Source of the DNA: Hydractinia symbiolongicarpus
Taxonomy: Eukaryota > Cnidaria > Hydrozoa > Anthoathecata > Hydractiniidae
DNA length: 64,000 nucleotides
Direction of reading: 5' to 3'
NCBI RefSeq assembly: GCF_029227915.1
Contig: NC_079880.1
Span: 11,373,501 to 11,437,500, forward strand
Shown: positions 1 to 12,200 of the stretch, piece after piece
How positions within the stretch are numbered: the first letter of the stretch is position 1
Layout: every line of letters starts with the position of its first letter
Translations under genes and position numbers: made by a program
Notes under the pieces: model-generated
What the model was told of the DNA's origin: nothing
Seen by the model: only the letters and a program-made list of their open reading frames with translations
Database searches by the model: none

Positions 1-277
1 TTACTAGTGAATAAGGAACTGAGTAAAACAACTGATAAGACCTTTTTTAGGTCAAAAAAATTTCCTATTTTTTTCAGCTGAGTAAGGAAAATATCTTAAA
101 TAATCTTATTTTGATTAAAAATTCTCCTTTAAACCATAGCTACTAAAAGTAGGAACCAACAGTAACCAGCAGTATTTCGATCGAAATAACCACCACAGAA
201 CCACCAGTATTATGAAGTAACCACAAGAGAACCAGCTGTTTTTTTAATTGATCACAAGAGAACTAGCAGTTATTATT

Positions 278-400
278 AACATAATCAGGGCAGACAGGTT
301 TTTATGTAAGGCAGTCTGATATCATTTGTTACTTAAAAAGCGAACATAATCAGGGCAGGCCGGCTTTTATATTTACAAACAGGCCTGGTTGCAAAGTTGT
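278..400. repeat. Degenerate 65-bp direct repeat
   Basis: The 16-mer AACATAATCAGGGCAG occurs at 278 and again at 343, each followed by a similar AGGTTTTTATGTAAG / CGGCTTTTATATTTAC stretch, giving a two-unit repeat of about 65 bp. Just upstream (about 150-270) are loosely repeated AACCAGCAG / AACCACCAG motifs. No coding potential is visible. Confidence 0.6.
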
Positions 401-543
401 TGTTGAAACGAAATTTCGTGGAGACTAAATTTTGGGATTCAATATTTATGTCAAGTTTTTTTTTCGCTATGCCTAGTTTTCAAAGATGTTTTATCTTGCA
501 GAAAAAAACTACGTCAAGACTTTTCTTTCACCATGCTTAGTTT

Positions 544-3500
544 CAGGGTGGCCACTCGTCCTTGAAAACCTTGAATGTTCTTGAATGTTCTTGAATTTTA
601 TTTGGTCTTGAATTGTTCTTGAAATAGTATGTTTTCTACCCTTGGTTCTTGAATGTTCTTGAGTTTTTACAATTCTATGAAAAATCTTTTTAGAATAGTA
701 AAAAAATGTCTAGTAAAAAAAGTACCAGAATGCATGGAAAAAGTATTTTTAATGAAAGTTGGTTGAGCGATGAACAGTTTAAAATATGGTTGAAAAGGGG
801 ACCAGATAAACACAAAGCATTGTGTAGACTTTGTAACACAGTGATAGACATAACTATAATGGGAAAAAGTGCTTTAGCATCGCATTCTAAGGGCAACAAG
901 CATCAAGTGAATGTGAAAAACTATAGTCCAGTTTCTGGTCTGTTCTTCAAAAGTAACCCTCCAAAGCCATCATCAAGCAAAGACGCCTCCCCCGCCACTA
1001 ACAAGATTGATTTAATGATGAGTACATTAGCAGTTTCCCATGCTGAAATTCGTTGGGCTCTGAAAGTACTAACATCACATCATTCATTTCGTTCTTGCTT
1101 GAATTTGAACCAGCTATTTTGTGTGATGTTCCCTGACAGTGACATAGCAAAGTCATTCCAGTTATCAAAAACGAAATGTGCGTACTACATCGTACATGGA
1201 TTAGCCCCATATTTCATGGAAATCTTGCTCCAAGAAATTAAAAATTCGCCAACCTATTCCACACTTTTTGACGAAAGTTTGAATCATTATAAACAGGAAG
1301 AACAAATGGACGTTCAGATTCGTTTCTGGAATGAAAATCTCTATGAAGTCCAGACACGTTACCTAACCTCAAGGTTTTTCAGGCGCCCAAATGCAGATAA
1401 CATCTTGCACGAGATTCTTCAAGCAACTGATGCGTTACCCCAGAAATCAATGGTCATGCTTTCCATGGACGGACCAAACACTAATTGGAAAGTTTATGAA
1501 AATTTAAAATCGCATCGTACTGAGAAAGAATATCCCCAAATTATTGATGTTGGTTCGTGTGGATTACACGTGGTGCACGGAGCCTTTCAGACTGGCGTAA
1601 AAGCAACTGGCTGGAAATTGGAAAAGGTTTTAAAGGCCATGTGGAAGCTGTTCAATGATTCCCCAGCTCGAAGAGATCTATATATTCAGTTAAGCAAATC
1701 AGATGTTTTTCCAATAATGTTTTGCCAGACACGCTGGGTTGAGGATGAACCTGTTGCCATCCGAGCAAAGGAAGTTTGGGAAAATGTTGTGAATGTCATA
1801 AAGCATTATCAAACCTTATGCAAATCAAAACAACCAAGCAAAAACAGTTCGTATGACACCTTGGTCACCCACCACACTGACATGTTTATGCAAGTAAAGT
1901 TACAATTCTTTGTTGATGTAGCCAGCATGATGTCTTCGTATCTGAAGCTATTCCAGACGGATAATCCAATGATGCCATTTGTTTCGGAAATATTAGAAAA
2001 TATTATCCGTCGGTTAATGAAGATTTTCATTCGGAAAACCGTTATTGATGAAGCTGATTCAGCTTATTCTTTAATTAAAATTGATTTGCAGAAACGAGAG
2101 AATCATTTACCACCGGAATTAGTCAAGTTACCAACTGCCACCAAAACCTTGCTTTCGTCCCTTCAAGCCAGTTTGACAAAGAAGTTGAAGTTTAAAGGAG
2201 AATGTGCTGCACTTATTAAAGGTATTATTGAAAAGCTACAAGAACGATCGCCATTGAAACACCTTTTTGTTCGATCTTTGTCTAGTCTTGTTCCAAAGAA
2301 TATGATTGAAAGTAAAAACTGTCTACTTAAGTTTGAAAAGGTCTTGGACAAGTTTTACACAACAAATCACATCAATTCAAAAGAAGCAGATAATGCCAAG
2401 TTGCAGTTGGAGGAGTTCATCTCACGCACAGCTAAGACTCATAAAGATAAGTTTCTTGGCTTTAGCCTTTCTGATAATCGTTTGGATCATTTTTACCGCG
2501 AGTATTTAAACGGTTCTGATAAATACAAAGATTTATGGAAAGTCATGGTGATGGTCTTCACTATTTCACATGGACAAAGCCAGATCGAGAGAGGATTCAG
2601 CATCAACAAAGAAGTCACTATCGAAAATCTTAAAAACAAGTCACTATGTGCTCAGCGGTTGGTATATGATGCCTTAAAGTGTTGCAAGAAAGATGTGCAT
2701 GATATTGAAATCACTGCCAAAATGGTTACATCATGTAAAACAGCCCGTTCTAGGTATGTATTTGCCCTTGAAGAAGTAAAAAAATCAAAAGAAAATGAAG
2801 CAGCGAATAACAAGAGAAAGATAATAGCATATGAGATTGATAGTGTGAAACGCAAACGAATGGAGGTAGATACATGTATTCGATCATTGAACAAAGATAT
2901 GAACAACTGTCTTGATGAGGGCGAGGTTAGCCATGACATTGCTATGTTTCTGAAAGCAAATGCATTCAGAAAAGCCATTACAGAGAAAAAAGTGACAATG
3001 GTGGATTTAGATGAGGCTATTAAAAAACTGGAGGAAGATCTCAAAAACTAATAACCTCTATAATACTCGTAGTTTGTTGACATTAGTTTATTTCAAGATA
3101 TATGGATTATTTATTAGCTTCATATTAGCGTCATTTTGTCTGGTTCATTTTCTAATTTGAAGATCTTCTTATACAATACAATATATGTTCTATTTTTAAT
3201 TGAGAATTAAAGTTTTATAAAACACAAGAAATAGAATCCTTTGGACCGTTTCCATAATACTGGATAAATAGATTTTAGAAACAAGAAGAGAAGAACACTA
3301 TTTATTGAACTTTGTTATTTTTGTGACTTTTATATTCTGTTATTTTTAGTTTTACACTTTTGTTACTATATAATTCTAGCTTTCTGATAAGTATTTATAA
3401 ACTTGTACACAAAGTAGCTATGTACTCCTAAAAGAATGATTTCTGGAACGATATCAACTTTATTATCAAGGTTTCTACATGTCTACACTCTTTTATTTTG

Positions 3501-3674
3501 TTCAAATTATCACAGATTATGCTATATTGATGTATAAAGTCAGTGAATTGATCAAGATATTAGCTTTTGTTGAAGTTGTTAAAAATTATTTTTGTCCTTG
3601 AAAACCAATATTTTGTTCTTGAATTGTTCTTGATTAGTTCTTGGATTTTTTTTTAATTTTGAGTGGCCACCCTG
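544..3674 (+). mobile_element. Complete hAT-type DNA transposon with TIRs and 5-bp TSD
   Basis: The ends are perfect 14-bp inverted repeats: CAGGGTGGCCACTC at 544-557 and its reverse complement at 3661-3674. The element is flanked by a 5-bp direct repeat AGTTT (539-543 and 3675-3679). Removing the element and one AGTTT restores a sequence that resembles the neighbouring motif GCCTAGTTTTCA near 471, which supports the boundaries. Just inside both ends lie TTCTTGAAT/CCTTGAAAA-type motifs repeated in direct orientation (about 558-665 and 3594-3645). The single ORF inside is a hAT-like transposase. Most hAT elements make 8-bp duplications; a 5-bp duplication fits the hAT5-like lineage. Confidence 0.88.
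706..3051 (+). CDS. hAT-like transposase with BED zinc finger
   Basis: This uninterrupted 781-codon ORF starts at an ATG and fills most of the transposon. A BED-type finger lies near the N-terminus (C40, C43, H60, H66). The RNase H-like core can be followed through TLFDES (D189), MLSMDG (D255), a C285-x2-H288 pair with H291 close by, a QTRWVE motif, and IERGF (E628), which matches the third acidic residue and dimerisation region of hAT transposases. The C-terminus is rich in Lys/Glu and probably helical. In the family the enzyme excises and reinserts its own element by binding the terminal repeats. No stop, frameshift or intron is seen, so it is either a recently active autonomous copy or a domesticated gene; intact TIRs and TSD favour the former. 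Catalytic assignments are by eye. Confidence 0.88.
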   Translation: MSSKKSTRMHGKSIFNESWLSDEQFKIWLKRGPDKHKALCRLCNTVIDITIMGKSALASHSKGNKHQVNVKNYSPVSGLFFKSNPPKPSSSKDASPATNKIDLMMSTLAVSHAEIRWALKVLTSHHSFRSCLNLNQLFCVMFPDSDIAKSFQLSKTKCAYYIVHGLAPYFMEILLQEIKNSPTYSTLFDESLNHYKQEEQMDVQIRFWNENLYEVQTRYLTSRFFRRPNADNILHEILQATDALPQKSMVMLSMDGPNTNWKVYENLKSHRTEKEYPQIIDVGSCGLHVVHGAFQTGVKATGWKLEKVLKAMWKLFNDSPARRDLYIQLSKSDVFPIMFCQTRWVEDEPVAIRAKEVWENVVNVIKHYQTLCKSKQPSKNSSYDTLVTHHTDMFMQVKLQFFVDVASMMSSYLKLFQTDNPMMPFVSEILENIIRRLMKIFIRKTVIDEADSAYSLIKIDLQKRENHLPPELVKLPTATKTLLSSLQASLTKKLKFKGECAALIKGIIEKLQERSPLKHLFVRSLSSLVPKNMIESKNCLLKFEKVLDKFYTTNHINSKEADNAKLQLEEFISRTAKTHKDKFLGFSLSDNRLDHFYREYLNGSDKYKDLWKVMVMVFTISHGQSQIERGFSINKEVTIENLKNKSLCAQRLVYDALKCCKKDVHDIEITAKMVTSCKTARSRYVFALEEVKKSKENEAANNKRKIIAYEIDSVKRKRMEVDTCIRSLNKDMNNCLDEGEVSHDIAMFLKANAFRKAITEKKVTMVDLDEAIKKLEEDLKN

Positions 3675-4512
3675 AGTTTTCAGTGGTGTTAGTTTTATCT
3701 TGTAGAAAAATCCATCATTCGTCAATGTTTCATTCAAAAACGTTTAAAGAAAATGCCAATCACAACCTGCCTGGCCAGCCATTATTGTGTTTATAATCTG
3801 GAAACTGATAGCTATATACATGAGCATCAATTTTATTCTATTTGTGATGTTTAACCTGGTACTAGGAATAACTTCTGGTCTATTATGTTCCAGGTCAGCT
3901 ATGGTTAAAAAAATTGATGTTTTTAATCTGAAATTATATCTATGCATTATTTTAAAGACCTGAATAACAAAATTTTGAATGTCAAACTTTCAAAAAGTAC
4001 TTGTATTATTGGATGATTTTCAAAATTTTACTTGTACAGGTAAAGGATATAAAAGAATTTGTTGTTCTGGTCCTTACAATACACATTTCATAAATAATAT
4101 TGTGTTCCATTATGTTTTACACCTTTCAGTTCTCAGACGTTTATACCCTGTCAGAAATCCTCTCTTTTCAAAGATCATGCTAAATTGTTGTGAATACATT
4201 GAAACAACTCGATTTTTAGGATTAAATCTGGAATAGAAAATAATAATGTCCGCCTGAATAGTTGAATTGCTTTAAGCTTATTATTTTGTTGAAATGCTAT
4301 CAGCAATTTTATAACATTAGATGTTCTTCCTTCATTTATTCATAGCATGATCATTACTAATTTTCTCTCTCGTCAAATAGCTTTGGCCACTTCTTTTCAA
4401 ACCTGATAAACAACCGGAATATCATTGGAACTTTTTCTAATCCCTGATACACGTTAGAGGTTTTATTTAGTCAGTTTTCCTGAGTGGAAAAATTAAAAAT
4501 AATTAGTATAAT

Positions 4513-4544
4513 AAAACACTAAATATTAATATATTTAGTGTTTT
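4513..4544. repeat. Perfect 14-bp stem hairpin
   Basis: AAAACACTAAATAT pairs with ATATTTAGTGTTTT across a 4-nt loop. It may be a simple fold-back or the core of a small palindromic repeat; nothing shows it is transcribed. Confidence 0.7.
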
Positions 4545-5660
4545 AATAACCAACCAATGTAAACAGATAGCAACAGCGTAGTTACATAAAAGATGTCTGC
4601 TTCAAACCTTAAAAAAATTGGTGTTAGGTGTTTGCTATAAAATACATATTTTCCAATTCTATTTATTTTATTTAAAGACTTTCTGAGGAGTTCTTAGTGA
4701 CAACTAACTGCAGAAATTTCGTAGTGCCAGCCAAGAGATGGATACCATGCATCCGTCTATGTTATCACAAAATGTTTACCAGCTGATAAACGTGTGATAG
4801 CAAATGTGATTTCTATGTATGTAGTAAATGATGATTGCCTTCTTGAGGGTAGTTATATTTTATTGTATATATGTAAATTACTTTTTGAAAAACTCATACC
4901 AATGTAAAAATATGTTTACATTAAAAGTTATTACATCTTTGTATGTGTAGGATGGTTTTCACCGAAAGGCTTATGCTATTTTATAAACTTGTTTTTATAA
5001 TATTTTAATCACGTGTCCTATAGTAAGTAGAAATATATTCATGATATAATTATTCAGTAAGGAATTCAAGAAGGCATGTTGATGGTTAAGTTTTGAATTT
5101 GATTTAACTGTGTTTTAAATTGTTGCAAAACTCCAATAGTATTTGGTATTTGTGATTTGCTCCAATTTCCAGTAAACTAAAAACCACTTTTGAAGCTTTT
5201 TATATATGGTTGAAAACATAAGACATTATAGAATCATAAATTAGCAACAATATAAATATAGAATTATAGGGAGTGTCAAGGTGTGTGCACAAATGCTGGT
5301 GACGAATGCAGGACATCTGACGGAACACTTTTGAAATACTTGACCTATAAGATGATTAATTAACATGCCCAATTTTCCTGCATTTTTATTTACAAGAATA
5401 AGTCGCACAAAAGAACTTTTTTAGACCCAATTTACAAAAATAAATCATCGAAATATAAGAAGAAAGTCACTCTTTGATGACAGTATCCAGTAAAACATAA
5501 AATATATTGTTATTGAATCATAAAAAGTAAATGTGCCAAATACAAGCTAATTACTGATTCACTGACATTCTTAGAAAACCTGTAATTAACTGATAATCAG
5601 GCAATATAATATAATTACAAGGTAAACTCTATGTAAACTAAAAGTTAAAGAGGATGTTAG

Positions 5661-5700
5661 GGGTTAAAAATATGGTTTCAGAAAACCATATTTTTAACCC
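5661..5700. repeat. Perfect 18-bp stem, 4-nt loop hairpin
   Basis: GGGTTAAAAATATGGTTT at 5661-5678 is exactly complementary to 5683-5700, separated by CAGA. The stem has no mismatch or bulge. Its loop is shorter than in typical animal microRNA precursors, so a palindromic repeat is the simpler reading. Confidence 0.75.
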
Positions 5701-8473
5701 TTTCCAATAAAATTGACAAGATTTACTGAATTTTCGTATTACTGAAAACTTTGCATGTAAGACGATATGAAGGTCTTGACAGTCAAGATCTGTATATCAT
5801 CCCATCTAACTTAAGACATTTAACATCGGAAAAATTGCTGATATGAAATACCAGTTGCTTGCCTTCTTGCATACTGGCAATTCATATTTTGTTTTTCTAT
5901 CACATCTTTCATAACAACTCTCGTTTATAGTGAGAAAATAAGAAGAAAACTTCAGGTTACATATAAGAAAATGAGAGCATTAATTCTGGCTATATTAAAA
6001 GTGACATAAAGGCTGCATATGGGTTGAGTTTGCTACAACTTGCACAAGTTAATTTCAATTGGATCAGACCCCTTGGTTCAATTAACTGGAATTATCCTGT
6101 CTTAACTAAAAATGGCTTAAAATAAAATATTTCATGAAGTATTAAATTGATGAAGTATTAAAACCATATTATGGTTCATGACATTTCTGCAACATCTGTT
6201 CACATTTCAAGGATCACTGGCACTCTTCCACAGGGGAAATAAGCTGACGAATCACAGGGCTAGATCCGAATGATTAATTTCTGCATTACAGCAATCTCCT
6301 AAAAAATCAGTCAAAGAAGGTAAAAAAGAGAAAAAACACAACCGGTTTAATAAGAACTTGAATGTTGTCCATAATCTTATGCGTTCACTTCCACAATAGA
6401 TAACCTTTTTTTATTTAGGTTTCTTTTTGTTTGAATGTTAGGATTTAAAAACCATGTTATGGTACTTGATTTTGAGGGACAATGTGGCAAGATCGTTTTA
6501 TTATTTTAGACATGTACTGAAAAGGTGACAATATATTTTTTGCAATCCTTTTTCTGTTTGTTCTGTAGCATGCCCGTTACAGATTCTTCTATCTTAATGA
6601 TACTGATGTTTGGGATTACTAATTTCTACTACTTTCAGAATTTTTGAAATTTAAAATCACTTATGTTGGTATTTGTTTGTACACAAAAGTTTATAATGTA
6701 TGCTGCGAGTAAACTCACTTTTGGTGCGATTTTGTGTCATGTTGCTCACAGAAATGAATACCCATATTTTTATGAGAAAATACTATAAAGGTATATCAAG
6801 CCAAGTTGCATATACATTATTTTATACAAAACTAAAGGCAGGCTGCAGTGCTCAAAGCCGCTTGTTTGTAAGGTTTATCGTGTTTAAGAATTTCATTAGC
6901 TGCTGCTTTCCAACACAGAGAGTGTCGTGTTGTTTTCCGAAAATAAATATATTGTTAAATTTCTGTTTATGGCGGTTGGACATGTGCAGCTGCTTTCAAA
7001 TTTTGTTGTTTATAAATAGTTGCTTCTAACATAACCATTGTTCTGAAAAACATCAGAATGCCACTTTTTCGTTGCGGACAATAGCTTTGATCTTTCCCTT
7101 CCCATACCAGTGGAGATCTGTTATAGCGAAATTAATACGTCCTAATATTAATGTTTTATACATATACCCTATTCGTTGGAATCGTAAAAAAATGTTTTAG
7201 GCGACGTTTTTTATAAAATTTGCGTTCTTTTTAATTTATGAAAATACCTAGCTAAAAAGAGCAATGCCAACATTAAATATTTTTTGCTGTTTCTTTTTAG
7301 ACATTATTAAGTTGCAGAGCACTTTGTCTTCGAACACTCATGAATTGAGATCAACTATAGCTGCTATCTCTCCTGATAAAAATTTTAGCAAAATTGACTA
7401 TTTTGTATCTTGGAGGTAAAATCTATCTCATATGCATAATTAGATTGATCAGGGTGAGAACAGTCAAAGACTAAGAGAAAAAAACGTTATCAAAGGCAAA
7501 CCGAAGTATAAAATAATGTTGGGCTTATAATATAGAGCGTAAAAGGTTGATTAACAAGTCTTTTTTAACTTTTTAAAATACTCTTCTCGTTCTCAAGATA
7601 TTTGCATTTTAAGAATTACTGATTTAATTATGCTGCATAAATTATGATGTCATATTTAAGTTATAGCAAATTTTGACATTTTTTTGCCATCAGTAATTTT
7701 AGACCTGGTAAGGGATACGCATTCAAAGTTTATCAATGCATGATATTATAAAGGTTAATTGATTACCATAATTTTTTTGACAAAAATGATACTCATTTGC
7801 TTGTCCCAGGCCTCAATTTTTTTTGCTGGCGACCCAATAACTCGAGATCTGTAGCTTGGTTTGCAATAAAATTTCCTGGGTAAGCTTGTATAGGCCCTAT
7901 ATGTTTACTCACAAAATTTGATTGCAAACCAACATGCAGATCCTAAGTTATATCCCTTTATAAGAAACCAGAATCAGATTTAAACATATTTCAAGAAATA
8001 CCTCCAAAGCTTTTATCTGTAATTTTTTTACCTTCATGTTTTAAATATTTACGGTCTAAGATAAATAAATTGAGCTAACATTCTCATTTTATCTGAGCTA
8101 AGTATTTTAAAAACTTCAGAAACGGATTCACCTGTGCTGGGTTGTTTATTAAGACTCTGATTCCGATTCCGAAAACTGGATGTAATATGTTTGTTTTATT
8201 TTACTGCAACAATGCTACGGTTAAGATGCCGTTTACATAAAATTTTCACGTTACTGCAGATGAAGTATAATCTGAAATCGTGAATAGCCTTTTTCTTCAC
8301 ACAATGTTTTACTGCACTTAAAGTAGAATGAAACTTTATAATACACTAAGGTTTAATGCCTTTCAGACCAAAGTAAATTTCTTCACGAACCCAGTTTTAC
8401 ACTCAGGGTATGTAAACAACGGATGGTGTGTATACCTATGTATGCACACCATCCGGATAAACTACCTGAGTTC

Positions 8474-8574
8474 ATCACTAACATATCGTCGTAGTGTAGT
8501 GGGTTCGTCTGCGGCTACCAGTTCTCCGACCCGCGGATCGAATCCCGCTCGCTGCTAGGCACTATGTTTGCGAT
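8474..8574 (+). repeat. tRNA-like fold-back repeat, copy 1
   Basis: The interior resembles a degenerate tRNA: an A-box-like TAGTGTAGTGG and a B-box-like GGATCGAATCC. The ends are a mismatched inverted repeat (ATCACTAACATA against TATGTTTGCGAT). A second copy in opposite orientation at 62403-62500 shares both the interior and the ends. The arms do not fold into a standard cloverleaf, so this is a tRNA-derived repeat rather than a working tRNA gene. Confidence 0.65.
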
Positions 8575-9122
8575 AAACAAAGTAGTGTTACTCAATATAG
8601 TTTAAGTCTTCTGTTGGAGACTAAGTTGTTTTTATTTAGGGGCATGTAAACACGGCCTTGATAGTGTTTATGCAGTAAATCTACGCTGTATATTTGATCT
8701 TAATAAAACCAACGGATGTACGAGATTTGCGTTCAGGTCTCAATGTATTAACTAGCGAATTCTTGTCTTCCATGAGGATAGATATTTTTGTCCTTTTTTT
8801 TATCTAGATGGTAGACCTTTCTTTTCCATCTTGTTTTTCTTGTATTACACAAAAAAATACACTGATTCATATGGAGGTGATTATTCTGAAAATTCCACGA
8901 TGCTATTGTTTTTGACTTCCTGAGATTATAAAATTTTACTTACTTCTCATTTGCAAGAATTCATCTTGTGCTCACACTGCACACTGTCGAAATGGTTGTT
9001 GTAGTAACGTCTGTATAGATTACAGTTTATAAGTAATTGTTTTGTTTTTGTCCTTGTTTGTGTCCAACTAAATTTTCTGTAGATCTAAACTGACTTATTG
9101 ATTCGCTGTTTTATTTGTTTTC

Positions 9123-9157
9123 GTTTGTTTGTTTGTTTGTTTTTATTTGTTTGTTTG
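9123..9157. repeat. GTTT microsatellite
   Basis: A GTTTG-rich simple repeat lies about 60 bp upstream of the CUE-PARP start codon. It would fall in the promoter or 5' untranslated region of that gene. Confidence 0.8.
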
Positions 9158-9217
9158 ATTTTCACATATACACTAATTTATTAGAATGATAAAACAAAAC
9201 AAGAGATTGCGGAAGCA

Positions 9218-12200
9218 ATGTCAATTCTACAGGATCAGGCAGACGTAGCAACAATTAAAACTTTATTTCCACGTTTGTCTAACGGAGAAATAGAAGAACT
9301 TTTCTCGTCGTTCACGAACAACAATGAAAGAGTATTGAAAGTAACAAACTATCTACTTGATTGTCAAGGTAACACTGGCAATAACGCAACTAATCGAGTC
9401 GATGGTACCAATTCACTTCCTGTAAGTAGCGCAACAACAGCTTCAACTTTATATACGACTAGTTTAGATGCAAATGCTGTTTACCAGACGTCGGCCTGTG
9501 CATCCAACACAACAGAGAGGTTACATAACAATACTGCTAATTTAGGAACCAACTCTATTGCAGATGGAGCTACGACATCTTGTGATTCTTCGAACAAGAG
9601 CATCGCAACGGACAGAAAGCGGGAGTATATTTGTGTTAATAATTCAAACGTGGATAAACAAATTCTTGATTATAGAAATAAACAAAGTCGCTGGTCATCA
9701 ACACATTCTGGAGAGCTCGACCGCTGTGAGTCTGGTATAAGAATATCAGGCCATGGTTTCGATTACGGAAAGAAAAAGACAACGAATTCCAAGCAGAGAT
9801 CATCCTCTACTGCTCTTTCCAAGAATACAAACTTTTGTTCAAGTCCGACTATTTCCGATTCTTCTACTACTACTATTACTTCTCCTTCGAAGCGTCCTCC
9901 TCAACCGCAAGATGATTCATGCATCATCACGGATCAGCAAAGAGGTTTAGCAACTAATGAGCAGTGCCCTTCGAACAGCTCAAACGTTAATTTACCAGAT
10001 GAAAATTTCGATGATTATGATTTTAAGTGGTACTGGAAAGAGGCGAGTGCCTCTGACGACAAAGCGACGCGTTTTGAAAAATGGTCGGAAGAAAAGCTAG
10101 AACAAATTTATCGAATTCATAATGGTAATTTTAAGTTATTAAAAGTGATGTTACGTAGAGACAGAAGGATCGAAAGGTTTCAAGTCAACTTTTCAACGAT
10201 GAGACTTTTGTGTAAGAAAGTGCAATGGCATTTAAAACGAGTAAAAGTGAGTAAACAAAAAAAGAACCCAACAGAAGAGGTATGTTTTATTGTTCGTTCT
10301 AATTATACGCGATTTCTTTTCTGCAAGAATACCAAAATCCTAACCAGGCTGGTCATTTTTCTTATTTATATATTGTTCTAAGCAACAGAAGTATTCTTAT
10401 TAAAGAAAAAGCAGTTGATTTTATATTCGTTATTCCAGCACTTTATCATCCATCGAAAAAGCTTTGTCTCCCATAGGAATTAATTGGACATTATCAAAAA
10501 ACATTTGAATTCAAATGAGTCCACAACTATTTGTTGAGACGGTATTAAATTTATTTTTCACTCAACGCTTACGAAAATTTTAATATCGACGGTGAAATCA
10601 TCAAAAGAGTTAATTTTTCACGTTCTTTTAAGATACTAATGCGCTCTGAAGCAAAATGGGTGTTAACACACCTTAATTTGATTAATTTTCGCAAATTTAG
10701 CGAATTTTTTTCAAATTTGCGAGAATTCATCTGAAGAAAATTCCTGGAAAAGTGAATTCACAAAAATATATGTTTTCGAAATTACTAGACATAACTTTTT
10801 CGCTTTTTTTTTCTAAACCTCGCAAAAATTAATCAACAGGTATTTTATCATTGGCACGAAAACTATCCCGAACTAAGACTGAGATTTACATACCGTAATG
10901 CTTCGAATAAACGCTCGGGGCGTTTTTTTAATTTTTTACACTTTGTCTATTTTGCAGTTTTTAAGGATACCTATAATATATATATTCACAACAGAAAATA
11001 AAAGATATTCACATGTTTTAGAGAATGGACTTCAAAAGCGAGAAGCTAAATTTCCAACCTTAAACCTAAGATTTGGGAAAAAAGTAAGTAAGTCAGTATA
11101 CTTTTACTATCGGCTCAAATAAACGCCCCTTATGGGGGAGGGGCGTCTATTCGAGGGGGCGTTAAATAGAAGGGGGCGTTTCTTCGAAGCATTACGGTAT
11201 CTACGATTTTTCTCCGAGTACAATAACTTAATATTCGGAGCGCAATTCTCAATATTCAAGTCCAAAATATTAAAAGCTTTTAACAATGGCGGGAACCATT
11301 GAAGTAAAAAATTTTATCAAATTGTCAACAAAGTGTTGTTTTCATTTTATTTGCCTAGAATAAAAATGCATTAGATAGTCGAAAATAGTGATAAAAATTG
11401 GAGGAAAACTGGTGAAAACAATTCAATTAAATACTCGTTCGAATTATAGAGATTCTAATTGGAGGGAGTCAACTGTATGTCATAGACAAAAATATAATTA
11501 AACAGAACGGCGAAACGTGATCGCATGGGGTTGTTGACGTCAGCACGATTACTTTTGCCGCTTTTCGCGAACTTAATTTATTTCGTTGTGCGGGTGCTAA
11601 ATGATGCCAGAAGCGAATTTTACGCTATCTCAACCTGGCGTGTGCGCTAAAGTAGCGACTTTGTCGTCTGCCAGCTGCAGAGTAGCAACCACTTCACCCT
11701 TTTGTCCGTGTTTGGGAAATGGTGAAAAAGCCTTTATTTCATTCATTTTCTTCAAGATTTTTACAGTACATATTTCCAATCGATTTGACTTTACTATTTT
11801 GACGTCAACGCAATAAATTGACGTCATAGAATTGTTTAAAATAAAGTTTTGCTTTGCTATTACTTACAAAATTTGTCGATGGATAAAAAAATAAATATAG
11901 CGTGGAATTATTTAAAATTCTTGTCCTATCAGAGACTCTAATTGTCAAAGACGATTCTATTAAAGGAATATATTAAAAATAAGTTCCGCAAAAAAAAAAA
12001 AATATTAATTTGGCAGAGGTGAATTCCTCTTTTTCATACATACAATGTCTACCTCTAAACTAGAACAGAAACTGTTTTTTTTCTTTACTATAGGGCAGAC
12101 TTCGGAATAAAATAAATAAATAATAAAGAAAGAAATAAAGAAAGAAATAGCTAAACTATGTACAAAAACATTTAATTGCTATTCCATTTATTTTAAGGAC

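Larger units (their letters stand above)
3680..8473. other. Gene-poor AT-rich stretch
   Basis: Only short ORFs (109 codons at most) without recognisable motifs occur here, and none shows convincing splice context. The only structures I can support are two perfect hairpins, listed separately. I see no RNA gene or coding exon. Confidence 0.6.

Noticed and set aside
6700..7029. 109-codon plus-strand ORF
   Set aside because: Cys/Phe-rich, no motif, no splice or promoter context; consistent with chance in AT-rich DNA.
8474..8574. Functional tRNA gene
   Set aside because: A and B boxes are present but the arms do not pair and a second copy shares non-tRNA ends.
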